Program-made: the position numbers and the translations under genes
Notes under the pieces: model-generated
The model's database searches: none
Seen by the model: only the letters and a program-made list of their open reading frames with translations
Told to the model about the DNA's origin: nothing
Shown here: positions 47,013-55,449 of the stretch, piece after piece
Layout: each line of letters begins with the position of its first letter
Position numbering within the stretch: the first letter of the stretch is position 1
Assembly: GCF_001465835.2 (NCBI RefSeq)
Contig: NZ_CP013661.2
Location: 62,001 to 126,000 of the forward strand
From: Planococcus kocurii
GTDB taxonomy: Bacteria > Bacillota > Bacilli > Bacillales_A > Planococcaceae
Length of the DNA stretch: 64,000 nt
Direction of reading: 5' to 3'

Positions 47013-48827
47013 TTAGTTACTTTCGTTACAATACTTTTCAGTCAGTCTCAAGTATTCTTCAATGGCTCCAATTAACGACTGCTGGGAGGCATTCCAAAAT
47101 TCGCTCATTGATAAATCTCTCCCTAAAAAGGTTTGTGCCAATTGTTTCACTGTCATTCTTCCAGAGTTGCGCAATAGTTCGTCATATCGTTCGTTAAATC
47201 CACTAGGTTCTAATTTTGCCAATTCATAAATGCCATTGCTGAACAAATAACCGATAGTATAAGGAATGTTATAGAATGGTTTTTCAGCGTCATAAAAATG
47301 AACCGTATACATCCACTTATAAAGTGCCAATTCTTCAATTTCTCCTTCATAGAAGGAATTTTCTGCTTCGCTCAGCAGTAATTTTATTTCCTCGACATTC
47401 AACGGACCATTTTTTCTTTTTTCATAAAAGGCCTGTTCAAACCGGAACATATTGGGTACGGTTCCAACGTACATCAAACCATTTTTGATTTTTATTTCGA
47501 GAAGAGCCAGTTTTTCCAGTTCATTGGTGGTCTGATTAATAACGGCATCTAATACCAGGTTTTCCATGAAAGTAGAAGCTGTTTCATCAACGCTTGTTCC
47601 TTTCCGTTGGGCAAGAGCCGGTTCCTCATGAAGGATAAAGTTATGGTAAGCATGACCTAATTCGTGAGCTAAGGTTACGACATCCTGATAAGTTTCTCGA
47701 TAAGCGAAAAATATTCGGCTTTCTTTTGCCAACGGCATGGATGCACAAAACCCTCCTTCTGCCTTGTTGGGTCGATTTTCCGTTTCGATCCAGCCTGCTT
47801 CAAACGCCATTTCCGCAAAATGACCTAACTTTTCATTGAACCGATAAAATTGCTTAAGGATTAAGCTCCTCGCTTCAGCATAAGACACTTTCTCGACAGG
47901 GGCGAATACGGGAGCAACCAAATCAAACCAACTCGTTTTTTTAGTCTGACTTAATTGCAGTTTGCGCTGAATATAGGCTTGATAAATTTTCTTATTCTGA
48001 TCAATTGAAGCTAGTACAGTATGAATGGTCTTTTCGTCTAAATCATTTTGTTCAACTGCTTCTTTTAATTGATTGGTCCAGCCACGCTGTTCATATATGT
48101 CTAACCGAGAACCGGCAATTCGATTCCATACGGAAGCAAAAGAGGCAGCTTCACCTTCACAAGCCACTTTTATTCCTTGAATCGCATGTTGGCGTAAATC
48201 CTGATCCTTTGAATAAATCGCATGGTTTAAGGCTTGGCCAATCGATACCTCTGTTATCTTCCCATCTATTTTTATGGAAACTCTCAATTGCGATAGCATC
48301 AGTTGATGTTGCTCTTCCCATCCCTTTATTCCGTTAACGGATAAAACGCTGATGAGCCTTTCCATTTCAGCAGGGAGCTGGTCATGAACTGCCTGTCTCT
48401 GTTTTTCTAAATAAAACGAAATGGGTTCCACTGCTTCCAAGTTGATAAATTCAGTCCATTCATCTTCAGGAATCGCAGCAAGAACGTGGTCTAAGCTAAT
48501 TTTTACGGAATCCAACTTTACTTTGATCTTAGCACTTTGGTCCATAAGAACGAACGTTGCACTGTCTTTCACGTTCTCGGCATACACACAAATCAAGAAC
48601 TCATCCAATTCCTCCCATTCACTCAGCATAGATTGAAACTGGTACACAATATCGAGAATTTTTTGAAGTTCCTTTTTTTCTATTGCTGCTTCTTGAGCTT
48701 CGAAATTCTTACTTAAGATATGAAGATTCTCCGTCAACCGATCTATGAGTTTTCCTAGCTCTACTGATTGGCTTCCGCCTTCGTATAAAGAATCTAAATT
48801 CCAATTTTGTTTAACTGTTTGATTCAA
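47013..48827 (-). CDS. M3 family oligoendopeptidase (PepF-like)
   Basis: 604 residues. Zinc motif HELGHAYHNF (HExxH) with the third ligand Glu in VDETASTFMENL. The flanking YRETYQDVVTLAHELG and the C-terminal RNSGRMTVKQLAQTFLG match the M3B oligoendopeptidase group. Cytoplasmic enzyme that cleaves short peptides. The TTG at 48827 is supported by GAGGAGACTGACA. Confidence 0.9.
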   Translation of the reverse strand: MNQTVKQNWNLDSLYEGGSQSVELGKLIDRLTENLHILSKNFEAQEAAIEKKELQKILDIVYQFQSMLSEWEELDEFLICVYAENVKDSATFVLMDQSAKIKVKLDSVKISLDHVLAAIPEDEWTEFINLEAVEPISFYLEKQRQAVHDQLPAEMERLISVLSVNGIKGWEEQHQLMLSQLRVSIKIDGKITEVSIGQALNHAIYSKDQDLRQHAIQGIKVACEGEAASFASVWNRIAGSRLDIYEQRGWTNQLKEAVEQNDLDEKTIHTVLASIDQNKKIYQAYIQRKLQLSQTKKTSWFDLVAPVFAPVEKVSYAEARSLILKQFYRFNEKLGHFAEMAFEAGWIETENRPNKAEGGFCASMPLAKESRIFFAYRETYQDVVTLAHELGHAYHNFILHEEPALAQRKGTSVDETASTFMENLVLDAVINQTTNELEKLALLEIKIKNGLMYVGTVPNMFRFEQAFYEKRKNGPLNVEEIKLLLSEAENSFYEGEIEELALYKWMYTVHFYDAEKPFYNIPYTIGYLFSNGIYELAKLEPSGFNERYDELLRNSGRMTVKQLAQTFLGRDLSMSEFWNASQQSLIGAIEEYLRLTEKYCNESN

Positions 48828-49056
48828 TGTCAGTCTCCTCTTCTTTTTACTTTACCGGTAAAATAGCTGCTACTTCCGATAAACTGTTTGTGCTGTCTTT
48901 AATGAAATTACAGTAAGCTAACTAAGCAATTAGTGAAACCAACTCTCTAGTTATACGTATTTGTACCATGTTATCAATTTACATATGAGTACGAAAGGTC
49001 AAACTAGCAATCGTTGGATTGGTTCAATGCTTATCTAGAGAAAAAGGAGATAAAAT

Positions 49057-49503
49057 ATGAATTTCTTAGTTAACTTCATTATCATTGGTTTGTTTATTTT
49101 TCCTTTTGTTGCATTTATTCATGAGACCGGACATGCCTTTTTTCTTAAGCTATTTGGTGGGAAGATCAATGAGTTCAGTATTGGGAATGGTAAAATTCTA
49201 TGGAAAAAGAACAACTTCAATATCAGAAATGCTTATTTTGCCGGTGGAAGAGTCGTCCCAAATACGATCAACTGGATGAGCACCACTCAAAAGTCCTTCT
49301 TCTTTTTAGGTGGTGTGCTATTTAACTTAATTAGCGCGCTGGTTCTGGATGTGACCACTGGATATGAGCTTGGAGTTTTCCGTCATTATTTAGATAGCTT
49401 CATATTCGTATCTTACTTAAATGTTTTCATCAATTTAGTTCCACTCACTACTATCTTTGGTGACACTGATGGTAAAAAATTAGTAGAGCTATACAAAAGG
49501 TGA
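49057..49503 (+). CDS. Small M50-like membrane metalloprotease
   Basis: 148 residues with about four membrane helices. The first helix contains FIHETGHAFFLKLFGG (HExxH zinc motif). A later NLVPLTTIFGDTDGKKL supplies the third ligand Asp, the site-2 protease pattern. It is much shorter than typical S2Ps such as SpoIVFB and has no PDZ or CBS domain. AAAAGGAGA precedes the ATG. Stands alone. Substrate unknown. Confidence 0.7.
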   Translation: MNFLVNFIIIGLFIFPFVAFIHETGHAFFLKLFGGKINEFSIGNGKILWKKNNFNIRNAYFAGGRVVPNTINWMSTTQKSFFFLGGVLFNLISALVLDVTTGYELGVFRHYLDSFIFVSYLNVFINLVPLTTIFGDTDGKKLVELYKR

Positions 49504-49600
49504 TCAGAACTACAGCTTTCATTCTTTTTCTAATAGCAGGTACATAAAAGTATCAAGTGAGCTAGTGAAAATAGTTAAGCCTTTTAACATATTTTAAATA

Positions 49601-49672
49601 ACCGTTCGTAAAAGAATGAATTCACAAGCAAAAAGGAGAAAAGATGTGCTAGTTACAGACTCTTTCCTCCTT
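49601..49672. terminator. Half palindrome B and terminator-like hairpin
   Basis: ACCGTTCGTAAAAG (single arm of family B) at 49601, then AAGGAG with complement CTCCTT separated by ~25 bases and a T5 on the minus strand. Confidence 0.35.
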
Positions 49673-49873
49673 AAAAATACACATAGCTTCCGATAAGCTG
49701 CGATATGTAAACCTACATCTCTTGAGATTCAAGTTTGAAAATCTTACAGAACAGTATTCTGAATGTATCATTTTTTCTAATGAAATTAGTTCAGAATAAT
49801 TTTCAGGTGAAGTCTGTAGAATCAGGGTTCTGAATAGAAAAGCTTTAAAATTTATCCGATGTAGTAACTCCAA
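49649..49873 (-). other. Decayed repeat unit related to 43920-44117
   Basis: The frame is open (74 codons; FRTLILQTSPENYSELIS to FTYRSLSEAMCIFKEE) but has no binding site and a homologous, interrupted copy at 43.9-44.1 kb. I treat it as a degenerate repeat rather than a gene. Confidence 0.35.
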
Positions 49874-49935
49874 AAATGGTATTTTGTGTTAACATATTAC
49901 TTAAGTTAAAATATTCCAAAAAGGAGATGTTGAAT

Positions 49936-50112
49936 ATGACTATGGGTATTATTCCTCTAGTATCGATAATTATTTGGATTGCAGTGACCTATGAACTTAG
50001 TAAACCTTCAGAAAAGCAAAACAAACTTAATATCATAACGTTTACAGCTCTAGGTACATTATCAACTGTAATTTTGACTATTTCACTTTTTCAAAACTTC
50101 ATATCGTTTTAG
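49936..50112 (+). CDS. Small membrane protein, unknown
   Basis: 58 residues with two membrane helices (MGIIPLVSIIIWIAVTYEL and LGTLSTVILTISLFQNF). The ATG at 49936 follows AAGGAGATG by 6 bases; the longer frame has no site. The region around it carries several similar tiny membrane-protein genes. Confidence 0.6.
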   Translation: MTMGIIPLVSIIIWIAVTYELSKPSEKQNKLNIITFTALGTLSTVILTISLFQNFISF

Positions 50113-50150
50113 AAAAGAATGCTTCGATTTTGAAGGGTTCTTTACTTATT

Positions 50151-50186
50151 TTGAATGTAACTTAATTAGACTTAAGTCACATTCGG
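50151..50186. repeat. Dispersed palindrome family A
   Basis: TTGAATGTAACTTAATTAGA followed by CTTAAGTCACATTCG, a 36-bp imperfect palindrome in the gap after the small membrane protein. Confidence 0.65.
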
Positions 50187-50266
50187 ATTATCCTTTATTT
50201 GGTAATGTGTATTAGTTGTGTTATTCTGAATTTAAATTTATAGCTACTCTCTGAAGGAGTTTTATT

Positions 50267-50461
50267 ATGAAAATTAATCGTCCTTTTTACTACTTTTTGT
50301 TGTTCATAGGAGGATTTGCTATTTTAGTTGGTTTCGATTATAGCAAATCAGGCTCATTTGATTGGTTTGACAATTTTATGCAGACCGCATTTGTTACTGT
50401 TTTCTATATTTTCTTTATGAACAAATCTTTAAAAAAATCGTCTGATATAAAAACCTCTTGA
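50267..50461 (+). CDS. Small membrane protein, unknown
   Basis: 64 residues, two membrane helices (PFYYFLLFIGGFAILVGF and FVTVFYIFFM). GAAGGAG lies 8 bases before the ATG. A terminator overlaps the stop. Confidence 0.62.
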   Translation: MKINRPFYYFLLFIGGFAILVGFDYSKSGSFDWFDNFMQTAFVTVFYIFFMNKSLKKSSDIKTS

Positions 50462-50483
50462 TCTTAAAATCAAGAGGTTTTTA
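50450..50483 (+). terminator. Rho-independent terminator
   Basis: Stem AAAACCTCTTGAT with its complement, then T5. Overlaps the stop codon of the small membrane-protein gene. Confidence 0.88.
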
Positions 50484-50535
50484 TTATATTACTTACCAGC
50501 AGTCACTAAAGCCAAAAAGAAGGAGTTATACGGAA

Positions 50536-50571
50536 CTGAATGTAACTTAATTGCTATTATGCTGCATTCAA
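50536..50571. repeat. Dispersed palindrome family A
   Basis: CTGAATGTAACTTAATTGCT and ATGCTGCATTCAA, an imperfect 36-bp inverted repeat just past the terminator and before the next small gene. Confidence 0.55.
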
Positions 50572-50584
50572 TTTTAAAATAAAA

Positions 50585-50791
50585 CTATTTATTAGATCTT
50601 TGTTTTCTCTTATCGAGCACAACCCAAGCTTGATAGATGACAAATCCAACAATAATTATAAGGGTTGGAATGAACTCAAACTCTTTTGGAAGAGAAATAT
50701 ATAGTAGCACGGCCAGCAAAATCAAAGGTAATACAAAAGCAAACCAAACCCTCACTCTTTTATTTTGAAAGTTCATATTGAAACGTTCCAT
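50585..50791 (-). CDS. Small membrane protein, unknown
   Basis: 68 residues from the ATG at 50791, behind GAGGGGTG. Two membrane helices (VWFAFVLPLILLAVLLYISL and FIPTLIIIVGFVIYQAWVVL) and a basic tail. Confidence 0.6.
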   Translation of the reverse strand: MERFNMNFQNKRVRVWFAFVLPLILLAVLLYISLPKEFEFIPTLIIIVGFVIYQAWVVLDKRKQRSNK

Positions 50792-50828
50792 CTGTTTCAC
50801 CCCTCTTCAAAATAGTTCTTTTACTATG

Positions 50829-50864
50829 TTGAATGTAACTTAATTCACATTAAGTTACATTCAC
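50829..50864. repeat. Dispersed palindrome family A, best-preserved member
   Basis: TTGAATGTAACTTAATTCAC followed by ATTAAGTTACATTCAC; nearly perfect 15-bp arms. It ends three bases from the stop of the DUF4181-like gene. Confidence 0.7.
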
Positions 50865-50866
50865 AC

Positions 50867-51277
50867 TTAAGATATTAGGGAGTTAAATAAATCAAATTGA
50901 ATCGTTAAGATTAAAGCTATTACGATTAAAGACATTTCACTGATAGTTAAGATGATTTTTTTCGGATTCTGTGAGTATTTCCATTCAAAAACGGCTTGTA
51001 CCGAGTGGCTCAATATCGTAAATAGAATTACCGAAACTAAAAAAACGTTTACTGAGTATCCTTTAGAAACTAAAAGATAAAAGCAAATTATGTATGCCAC
51101 AGCTGCTGTTGCATTGATAGATAAATCAATTTTCAGATGCAACTTGTTTACATAATTGAATGAAAAGAGTCCTTTTCCTTCATTCTTGATCTTAAATATT
51201 TTTCTTAATGCGAGATTAACAAGAGCAACTATAAGAACTACGAATAAAAAAAATCCAATAAATTTTAACCAGACCAT
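50867..51277 (-). CDS. DUF4181-like membrane protein
   Basis: 136 residues with four membrane helices. The cytoplasmic loop after helix 3 has SVQAVFEWKYSQNPKKIILT, which resembles DUF4181 proteins of Bacillales. AGGAGGTGATAG precedes the ATG. Function unknown. Confidence 0.65.
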   Translation of the reverse strand: MVWLKFIGFFLFVVLIVALVNLALRKIFKIKNEGKGLFSFNYVNKLHLKIDLSINATAAVAYIICFYLLVSKGYSVNVFLVSVILFTILSHSVQAVFEWKYSQNPKKIILTISEMSLIVIALILTIQFDLFNSLIS

Positions 51278-51334
51278 CTCACTATCACCTCCTGTAGTTC
51301 AACAAAAATTTCTAGCATACTTTTTCGCCTAATG

Positions 51335-51370
51335 TGAATGTAACTTAACTGCACTTAAGTTACATTCACA
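51335..51370. repeat. Dispersed palindrome family A, near-perfect
   Basis: GTGAATGTAACTTAACTGCA and its complement (CTTAAGTTACATTCAC) form 16-bp arms upstream of the DUF4181-like gene. Confidence 0.7.
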
Positions 51371-51555
51371 TTCCAGTCTTTTCAACAAAAAATCTAATTA
51401 AATTTTTTAGGGAGTTTCACAAAATCCTTCAGATCAGTTTGTAGCTCATTGATTTTTTGATTATGACTCATGCTCAACTCGATACTCTACTTAAAAGTCA
51501 GTGGTAAAACGAAAAATTAGTAACTACACGTTTAGGAGTTTGAAAACCTTTCAAG

Positions 51556-51672
51556 TTATTGTTTCCCCTCAAGTTGCTTTATTCTTTTTTCTAGCTTTTC
51601 AACTTTGGAAGTATTAAGTACTGCTATAGCTAAGATTATCATCATTAAAGAGAATAAAAATATCGTCTCCAT
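51556..51672 (-). CDS. Small membrane protein with amphipathic tail (38 residues)
   Basis: ATG at 51672, 6 bases after AAGGAGGAG. The peptide is one helix (TIFLFSLMMIILAIAVL) and a charged coiled-coil-like tail (SKVEKLEKRIKQLEGKQ). The strong ribosome site and composition suggest a real micro-protein. Confidence 0.6.
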   Translation of the reverse strand: METIFLFSLMMIILAIAVLNTSKVEKLEKRIKQLEGKQ

Positions 51673-51803
51673 CAGTTCTCCTCCTTACATATCATTATTT
51701 TAACTAGATATAAATTGATAAAAATGAATAATTTGTTAATTGAATTATAACAATATTTCTTAAGTATAAATACCTGAAACTAAAATCAACGTAGTACAAA
51801 TAA

Positions 51804-51834
51804 AACCGTTCGTAAAAGTACACTTTTCCGAACG
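51804..51834. repeat. Dispersed palindrome family B
   Basis: CCGTTCGTAAAAGTACACTT with complement TTTTCCGAACG; near-perfect palindrome. Confidence 0.65.
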
Positions 51835-51863
51835 CTTGCAAAATAGCTTTAAAATCCAAAAAA

Positions 51864-51909
51864 GAGCGTTCGTAAATGTGTCAAAGCACTTTACGAACGT
51901 TCTTTTTTT
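51864..51909. terminator. Terminator built from palindrome family B
   Basis: GAGCGTTCGTAAATG and its complement CACTTTACGAACGTTC form a 14-bp stem followed by T7 on the plus strand. A further TACTTTTACGAAC arm follows at 51915. It may shield or close the 3' side of the CBASS operon. Confidence 0.65.
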
Positions 51910-52027
51910 CTTAATACTTTTACGAACATATACAGTAAGACTCAAATCGCAATACCTTTTTTAACTTGAAATATCAAAGTAGTAAAAACTGGTTTTCTAA
52001 ATAAAAAGACAATCGTAAGTAACGGCT

Positions 52028-52546
52028 TCAACGGCTGTCCAGCTCTTTAGAACCACCGAATTCATCTACTACATCGAGTTGGATGAATTTCTTATTTTTC
52101 GGAAACACGTAAGTACTATATTCCCAAGATTTATATCTACCGCCCACTATCAGTAATACAGGTTCGGGACATTTATAATTCTCATTACACGAGATTTCAC
52201 TCATTTGCTTAATATCTTGATTACTTAGAGTTGAACTACTATCGGGATGGTAATGCCATTCCCCAATATAGTATTCATTTTTTTTATACCACAATTGATC
52301 TAACTTCTTTTTCACACCGTTAATTCCTCTTACGAACCATGTAGGTCCGCTTTTTGAATCTGGTGGAGCTGACATAAACTTAGAAATAATTGCGGAAGTA
52401 TATTGCTCATTGTAGAAACCAATCAATATACCGCCTGTTTCATTTGGATAGGATGACTTGCAGAGTATCTGAATTTCATCTAGTACTATATTAGGAATAA
52501 CTACTTTAAAATTTTGATTTTCACTAGTAAAATTTAAATCATTCAT
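52028..52546 (-). CDS. cap3: Cap3: JAMM-type isopeptidase of a type II CBASS system
   Basis: 172 residues from the ATG at 52546, 5 bases after GAGGT and overlapping the Cap2 stop by 8 bases; an in-frame ATG at 52558 lacks a site. JAB1/MPN fold with catalytic Glu in NETGGILIG (Glu36), zinc His pair in EWHYHPD (98 and 100) and Asp111, the full H-x-H-x10-D set. In type II CBASS, Cap3 removes the CD-NTase from its conjugates and so tunes Cap2 activity. Last gene of the four-gene operon. Confidence 0.9.
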   Translation of the reverse strand: MNDLNFTSENQNFKVVIPNIVLDEIQILCKSSYPNETGGILIGFYNEQYTSAIISKFMSAPPDSKSGPTWFVRGINGVKKKLDQLWYKKNEYYIGEWHYHPDSSSTLSNQDIKQMSEISCNENYKCPEPVLLIVGGRYKSWEYSTYVFPKNKKFIQLDVVDEFGGSKELDSR

Positions 52547-54359
52547 TGAATACCTCATTATGAATTAGATTAATTCCTTTGAAGTTTCCGTCGCTATTTT
52601 CTTGTTCATATACACTAAATGTTGAAGATTCTCTTTCACCATATATTGATTCAAACTTTTTAATAGCAGTGGCAGCTAAAATCCACACATCATCAGCTCT
52701 AGCAGGAAACAGTGGGTGCCAACAACCCAACCCTTCCCTCGGTAGTGGTGTTTCGTTGAATTGAGTACTTTCTTCGGCTAACCAGGAATTAACACATTTT
52801 CTAAACAGACTATAATGAAAATAAGAGCCGTTATTACTAAAAAGAAATAGCCTTCTACCCGCAAATCCTAGCGAAATAGAAATAAATCGCTTTGTATCAG
52901 ACCACTGATGTTGTTGCAACTGTATTAAAACCTCATCTTCTCCCGTACAGTCTAGTATCACATTATATTTTATTAACTGTTCAAAGTTATTTTCTAGATT
53001 ATATTTTAACGTCCCAGGATATGATTTTACCTTAGAGTGAAGTGAGGTTTTATTTAGTCGCTTAGCCAGCGCCTCTGCTTTATTATTTCCTATTTCAGTT
53101 AGTAACAAGGTATGCCTAGTAAGGTTTCCCATTTCTAAATTGTCGTGATCAACAATCCCTAGCTTCTCTACACCTGCTCTGACTAATAACTCTCCAACAG
53201 AAGAGCCAAGTGCCCCAGCACCTATTAGCAATATTCTTGAATCGCTAATTGTTTTAGGTAACATGCCGCGGCTCATGACAGCATTTTTTGACCAATTGAA
53301 TGAATGCATCCACCTTACTTTACTTCGGCTATTAATAGTAACTTTTTTTTCATTTTTGTTGCTACTGTTAATATCTAACTTAGCTGTTTTAGGGTTGAGA
53401 CTGTTATCAATTAAAAGAGGAATTTCTATTCCTTTCCAAAATATTTCAGTGTATTCTTCATTCAATTTTTCTTTGATAGGGAACCCAATCAGTAGTATGT
53501 GAACTAATTTCCCTTTGCATTTTTGCCTTTTTTTAATCTGGCGCAGAATACTTCCAAGTTCTATTTTTTGACTATCACATATTTCTGTAAGTTCACTCCA
53601 AGTCAGTGGAGCTTGCCATGGCTTAAGGTGGGGGATTTCTTTTAATAATATCCAAGAACCTATAATTCTATTATCGTTTTTAGCTTGAGAAGATTGATAT
53701 CCCCATTCAGTATTTCTTAAACATAATCCGTTTAGTTTCTTAAACTCTCTTACTAAAAAAATTCCACTATGTAGAGCTGAGAAAGTGGCAATTCCATATT
53801 TAACTCCAATTGAATTCCAAAACGCAAATGATCTCGAGTCTTCAGAAAAACCAATTTTTAATGAAGAAAATTCAGGAAAATCAATCAACTCAAAGAGTTC
53901 GTCTTGAGAAGTGAGTTTACTTTTTGAAGCAGCTATTAACCATTCTATGGCTCTTATAATATGCCAAGATAAACGAACTTCTTCTTGGTGTGGCTCTTCA
54001 TTAGGAACAAGCCTACCTAATGTTGTTACATTTGAATCTAGACATAATAAACCGCTTCTCCATGGGTAATCATTATTGCCTTCGTAATTGTACATCTGAT
54101 GTGGAAATGTTTGAGTTAAGCTATTTTGTTTTGACGGGTAAAAACCAATATTTCCTCTTGGATAATCATCGTCAATTAATATATACCATTCGGTATAACT
54201 ATTTATTACAGCAGATTCAATTTCGTCCGAGTATAACGAACAATGAAGAACCCATTTTTTTATGGGTTCTATCCACCTTAAATCATCGATTATCTCAATT
54301 CCTTCTACGAATTCCGTAGCTCTACGTCCCGTAAGTAGAACCTCATTAGGAATTTTCAT
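52539..54359 (-). CDS. cap2: Cap2: fused E2-E1 ubiquitin-transfer-like enzyme of type II CBASS
   Basis: About 606 residues. The N-terminal third is E2-like with catalytic Cys in WRSGLLCLDS (about residue 106). The C-terminal third is an E1/ThiF adenylation domain with LLIGAGALGSSVGELLVRAG, VDHDNLEMGNLTRH and a cysteine candidate in GLGCWHPLFPA. Cap2 activates and attaches the C-terminal glycine of the CD-NTase to targets, priming it against phage. It starts at the ATG at 54359 (GGTGAGG before it) or the GTG at 54368, which overlaps the CD-NTase stop by 4 bases. Coupled to Cap3 downstream. Confidence 0.9.
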   Translation of the reverse strand: MKIPNEVLLTGRRATEFVEGIEIIDDLRWIEPIKKWVLHCSLYSDEIESAVINSYTEWYILIDDDYPRGNIGFYPSKQNSLTQTFPHQMYNYEGNNDYPWRSGLLCLDSNVTTLGRLVPNEEPHQEEVRLSWHIIRAIEWLIAASKSKLTSQDELFELIDFPEFSSLKIGFSEDSRSFAFWNSIGVKYGIATFSALHSGIFLVREFKKLNGLCLRNTEWGYQSSQAKNDNRIIGSWILLKEIPHLKPWQAPLTWSELTEICDSQKIELGSILRQIKKRQKCKGKLVHILLIGFPIKEKLNEEYTEIFWKGIEIPLLIDNSLNPKTAKLDINSSNKNEKKVTINSRSKVRWMHSFNWSKNAVMSRGMLPKTISDSRILLIGAGALGSSVGELLVRAGVEKLGIVDHDNLEMGNLTRHTLLLTEIGNNKAEALAKRLNKTSLHSKVKSYPGTLKYNLENNFEQLIKYNVILDCTGEDEVLIQLQQHQWSDTKRFISISLGFAGRRLFLFSNNGSYFHYSLFRKCVNSWLAEESTQFNETPLPREGLGCWHPLFPARADDVWILAATAIKKFESIYGERESSTFSVYEQENSDGNFKGINLIHNEVFNE

Positions 54360-54364
54360 AGACC

Positions 54365-55426
54365 TCACCCAAATCTACCGCCTGAAACAGAAGAGGTCGG
54401 TTCGGTTCTTGGAGTAAAACTATCTTGTGATTTTTTCGTATTAGAAGGTGGTTCTGGAAACTTTGAGCCAAATAATTCTCTCCATAATTCAATGCTCTCC
54501 ACCTTATCGGTACTATCTAAAGCTTTTCTTGCAATCAACGCAGCTTCAATCACTAAATCATAAAATTCTTTATATTCTTCATCACTAATACGTTTAAAGA
54601 CGTCATGTTCGGGGACTCCATGATCTTTCAAAAAAGGCTTTTCAGGATATTCTTTAACAATATTTTCTAAAGTCAGTGTAACTCCTTCAGCAATCGATCC
54701 TATGCCATCCGGACAACTTAAACCTACAAAATGTTCTAAAGGATATCCTTTAGGATACTTAGGGTTGGGGTTTAACTTTTTCCACCACTTCAGAGCTTTC
54801 ACTACATTTACGTAATTCCTATTACAATCCGCATTTTTATTCCAGGTCCACTTAATTTGTGCTAATGGATCGGTTTTTTCCCATTTTCCCGCTTCTCTAT
54901 CCGGAATTAATAAGGGTTCCGTTTTCCATTCTTTTTGATAGTCTATGCTCCAAGATTTAGTAAGAGCCCAATTCTCCAAGTCTTCTATCGAGTAAGAAGT
55001 CGATATGCTATTTGTTGTAAGTAACTCTTTTTGTGTCTCTGAAGGTGCAGATGTAATTACTAAGTCAAGCTCGACATAGCTAAGTTCAATACCAATAGAT
55101 CGCCCTTGCATTTTATATTTCCCTTTGTAATGTTTTTCTAAGAAAGGGACAAATTTATCTAATGCTTCTTGAGGAGAGTACTGCTCTGTATCTAACGTTG
55201 TCACAACAATCACATCTACGTCTGACTTATTTCCATTTTTAGATCGAACAGCGGTCGCCCTTCTATAACTTCCTTGTAAGAATGTGTTAACAAGAATCGA
55301 AGACAATTCTCCATCTTCCAATAATCTCTTTCGTAAAATACTGTGGCCTTTTTTTAAATCGTTTATTTGATTATCTGTTAATCTTATACCTAATAAAAAA
55401 TCATTAAAATAAGATTTTACTTCCAT
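54365..55426 (-). CDS. CD-NTase: CBASS cyclic-oligonucleotide synthase
   Basis: 353 residues from the ATG at 55426, 9 bases after AAGGGGA; an upstream in-frame GTG touches that site. Nucleotidyltransferase core: QGSYRRATAV (GS at 52-53), NKSDVDVIVV (metal Asp69 and Asp71) and SYVELDLVI (third Asp, 121). The helical C-terminal half and a flexible Pro/Ser/Thr-rich tail end in SVSGGRFG. The terminal glycine is where Cap2 enzymes conjugate CD-NTases. On infection it makes a cyclic di- or trinucleotide that activates the SAVED effector. The clade cannot be set without alignment. Confidence 0.92.
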   Translation of the reverse strand: MEVKSYFNDFLLGIRLTDNQINDLKKGHSILRKRLLEDGELSSILVNTFLQGSYRRATAVRSKNGNKSDVDVIVVTTLDTEQYSPQEALDKFVPFLEKHYKGKYKMQGRSIGIELSYVELDLVITSAPSETQKELLTTNSISTSYSIEDLENWALTKSWSIDYQKEWKTEPLLIPDREAGKWEKTDPLAQIKWTWNKNADCNRNYVNVVKALKWWKKLNPNPKYPKGYPLEHFVGLSCPDGIGSIAEGVTLTLENIVKEYPEKPFLKDHGVPEHDVFKRISDEEYKEFYDLVIEAALIARKALDSTDKVESIELWRELFGSKFPEPPSNTKKSQDSFTPRTEPTSSVSGGRFG

Positions 55427-55449
55427 TTTATGCACTCCCCTTCATGTAT

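Noticed and set aside
50151-51370. Repeated palindromes as a CRISPR array
   Set aside because: Copies are irregularly spaced, of varying identity, separated by genes, and no cas gene is present.
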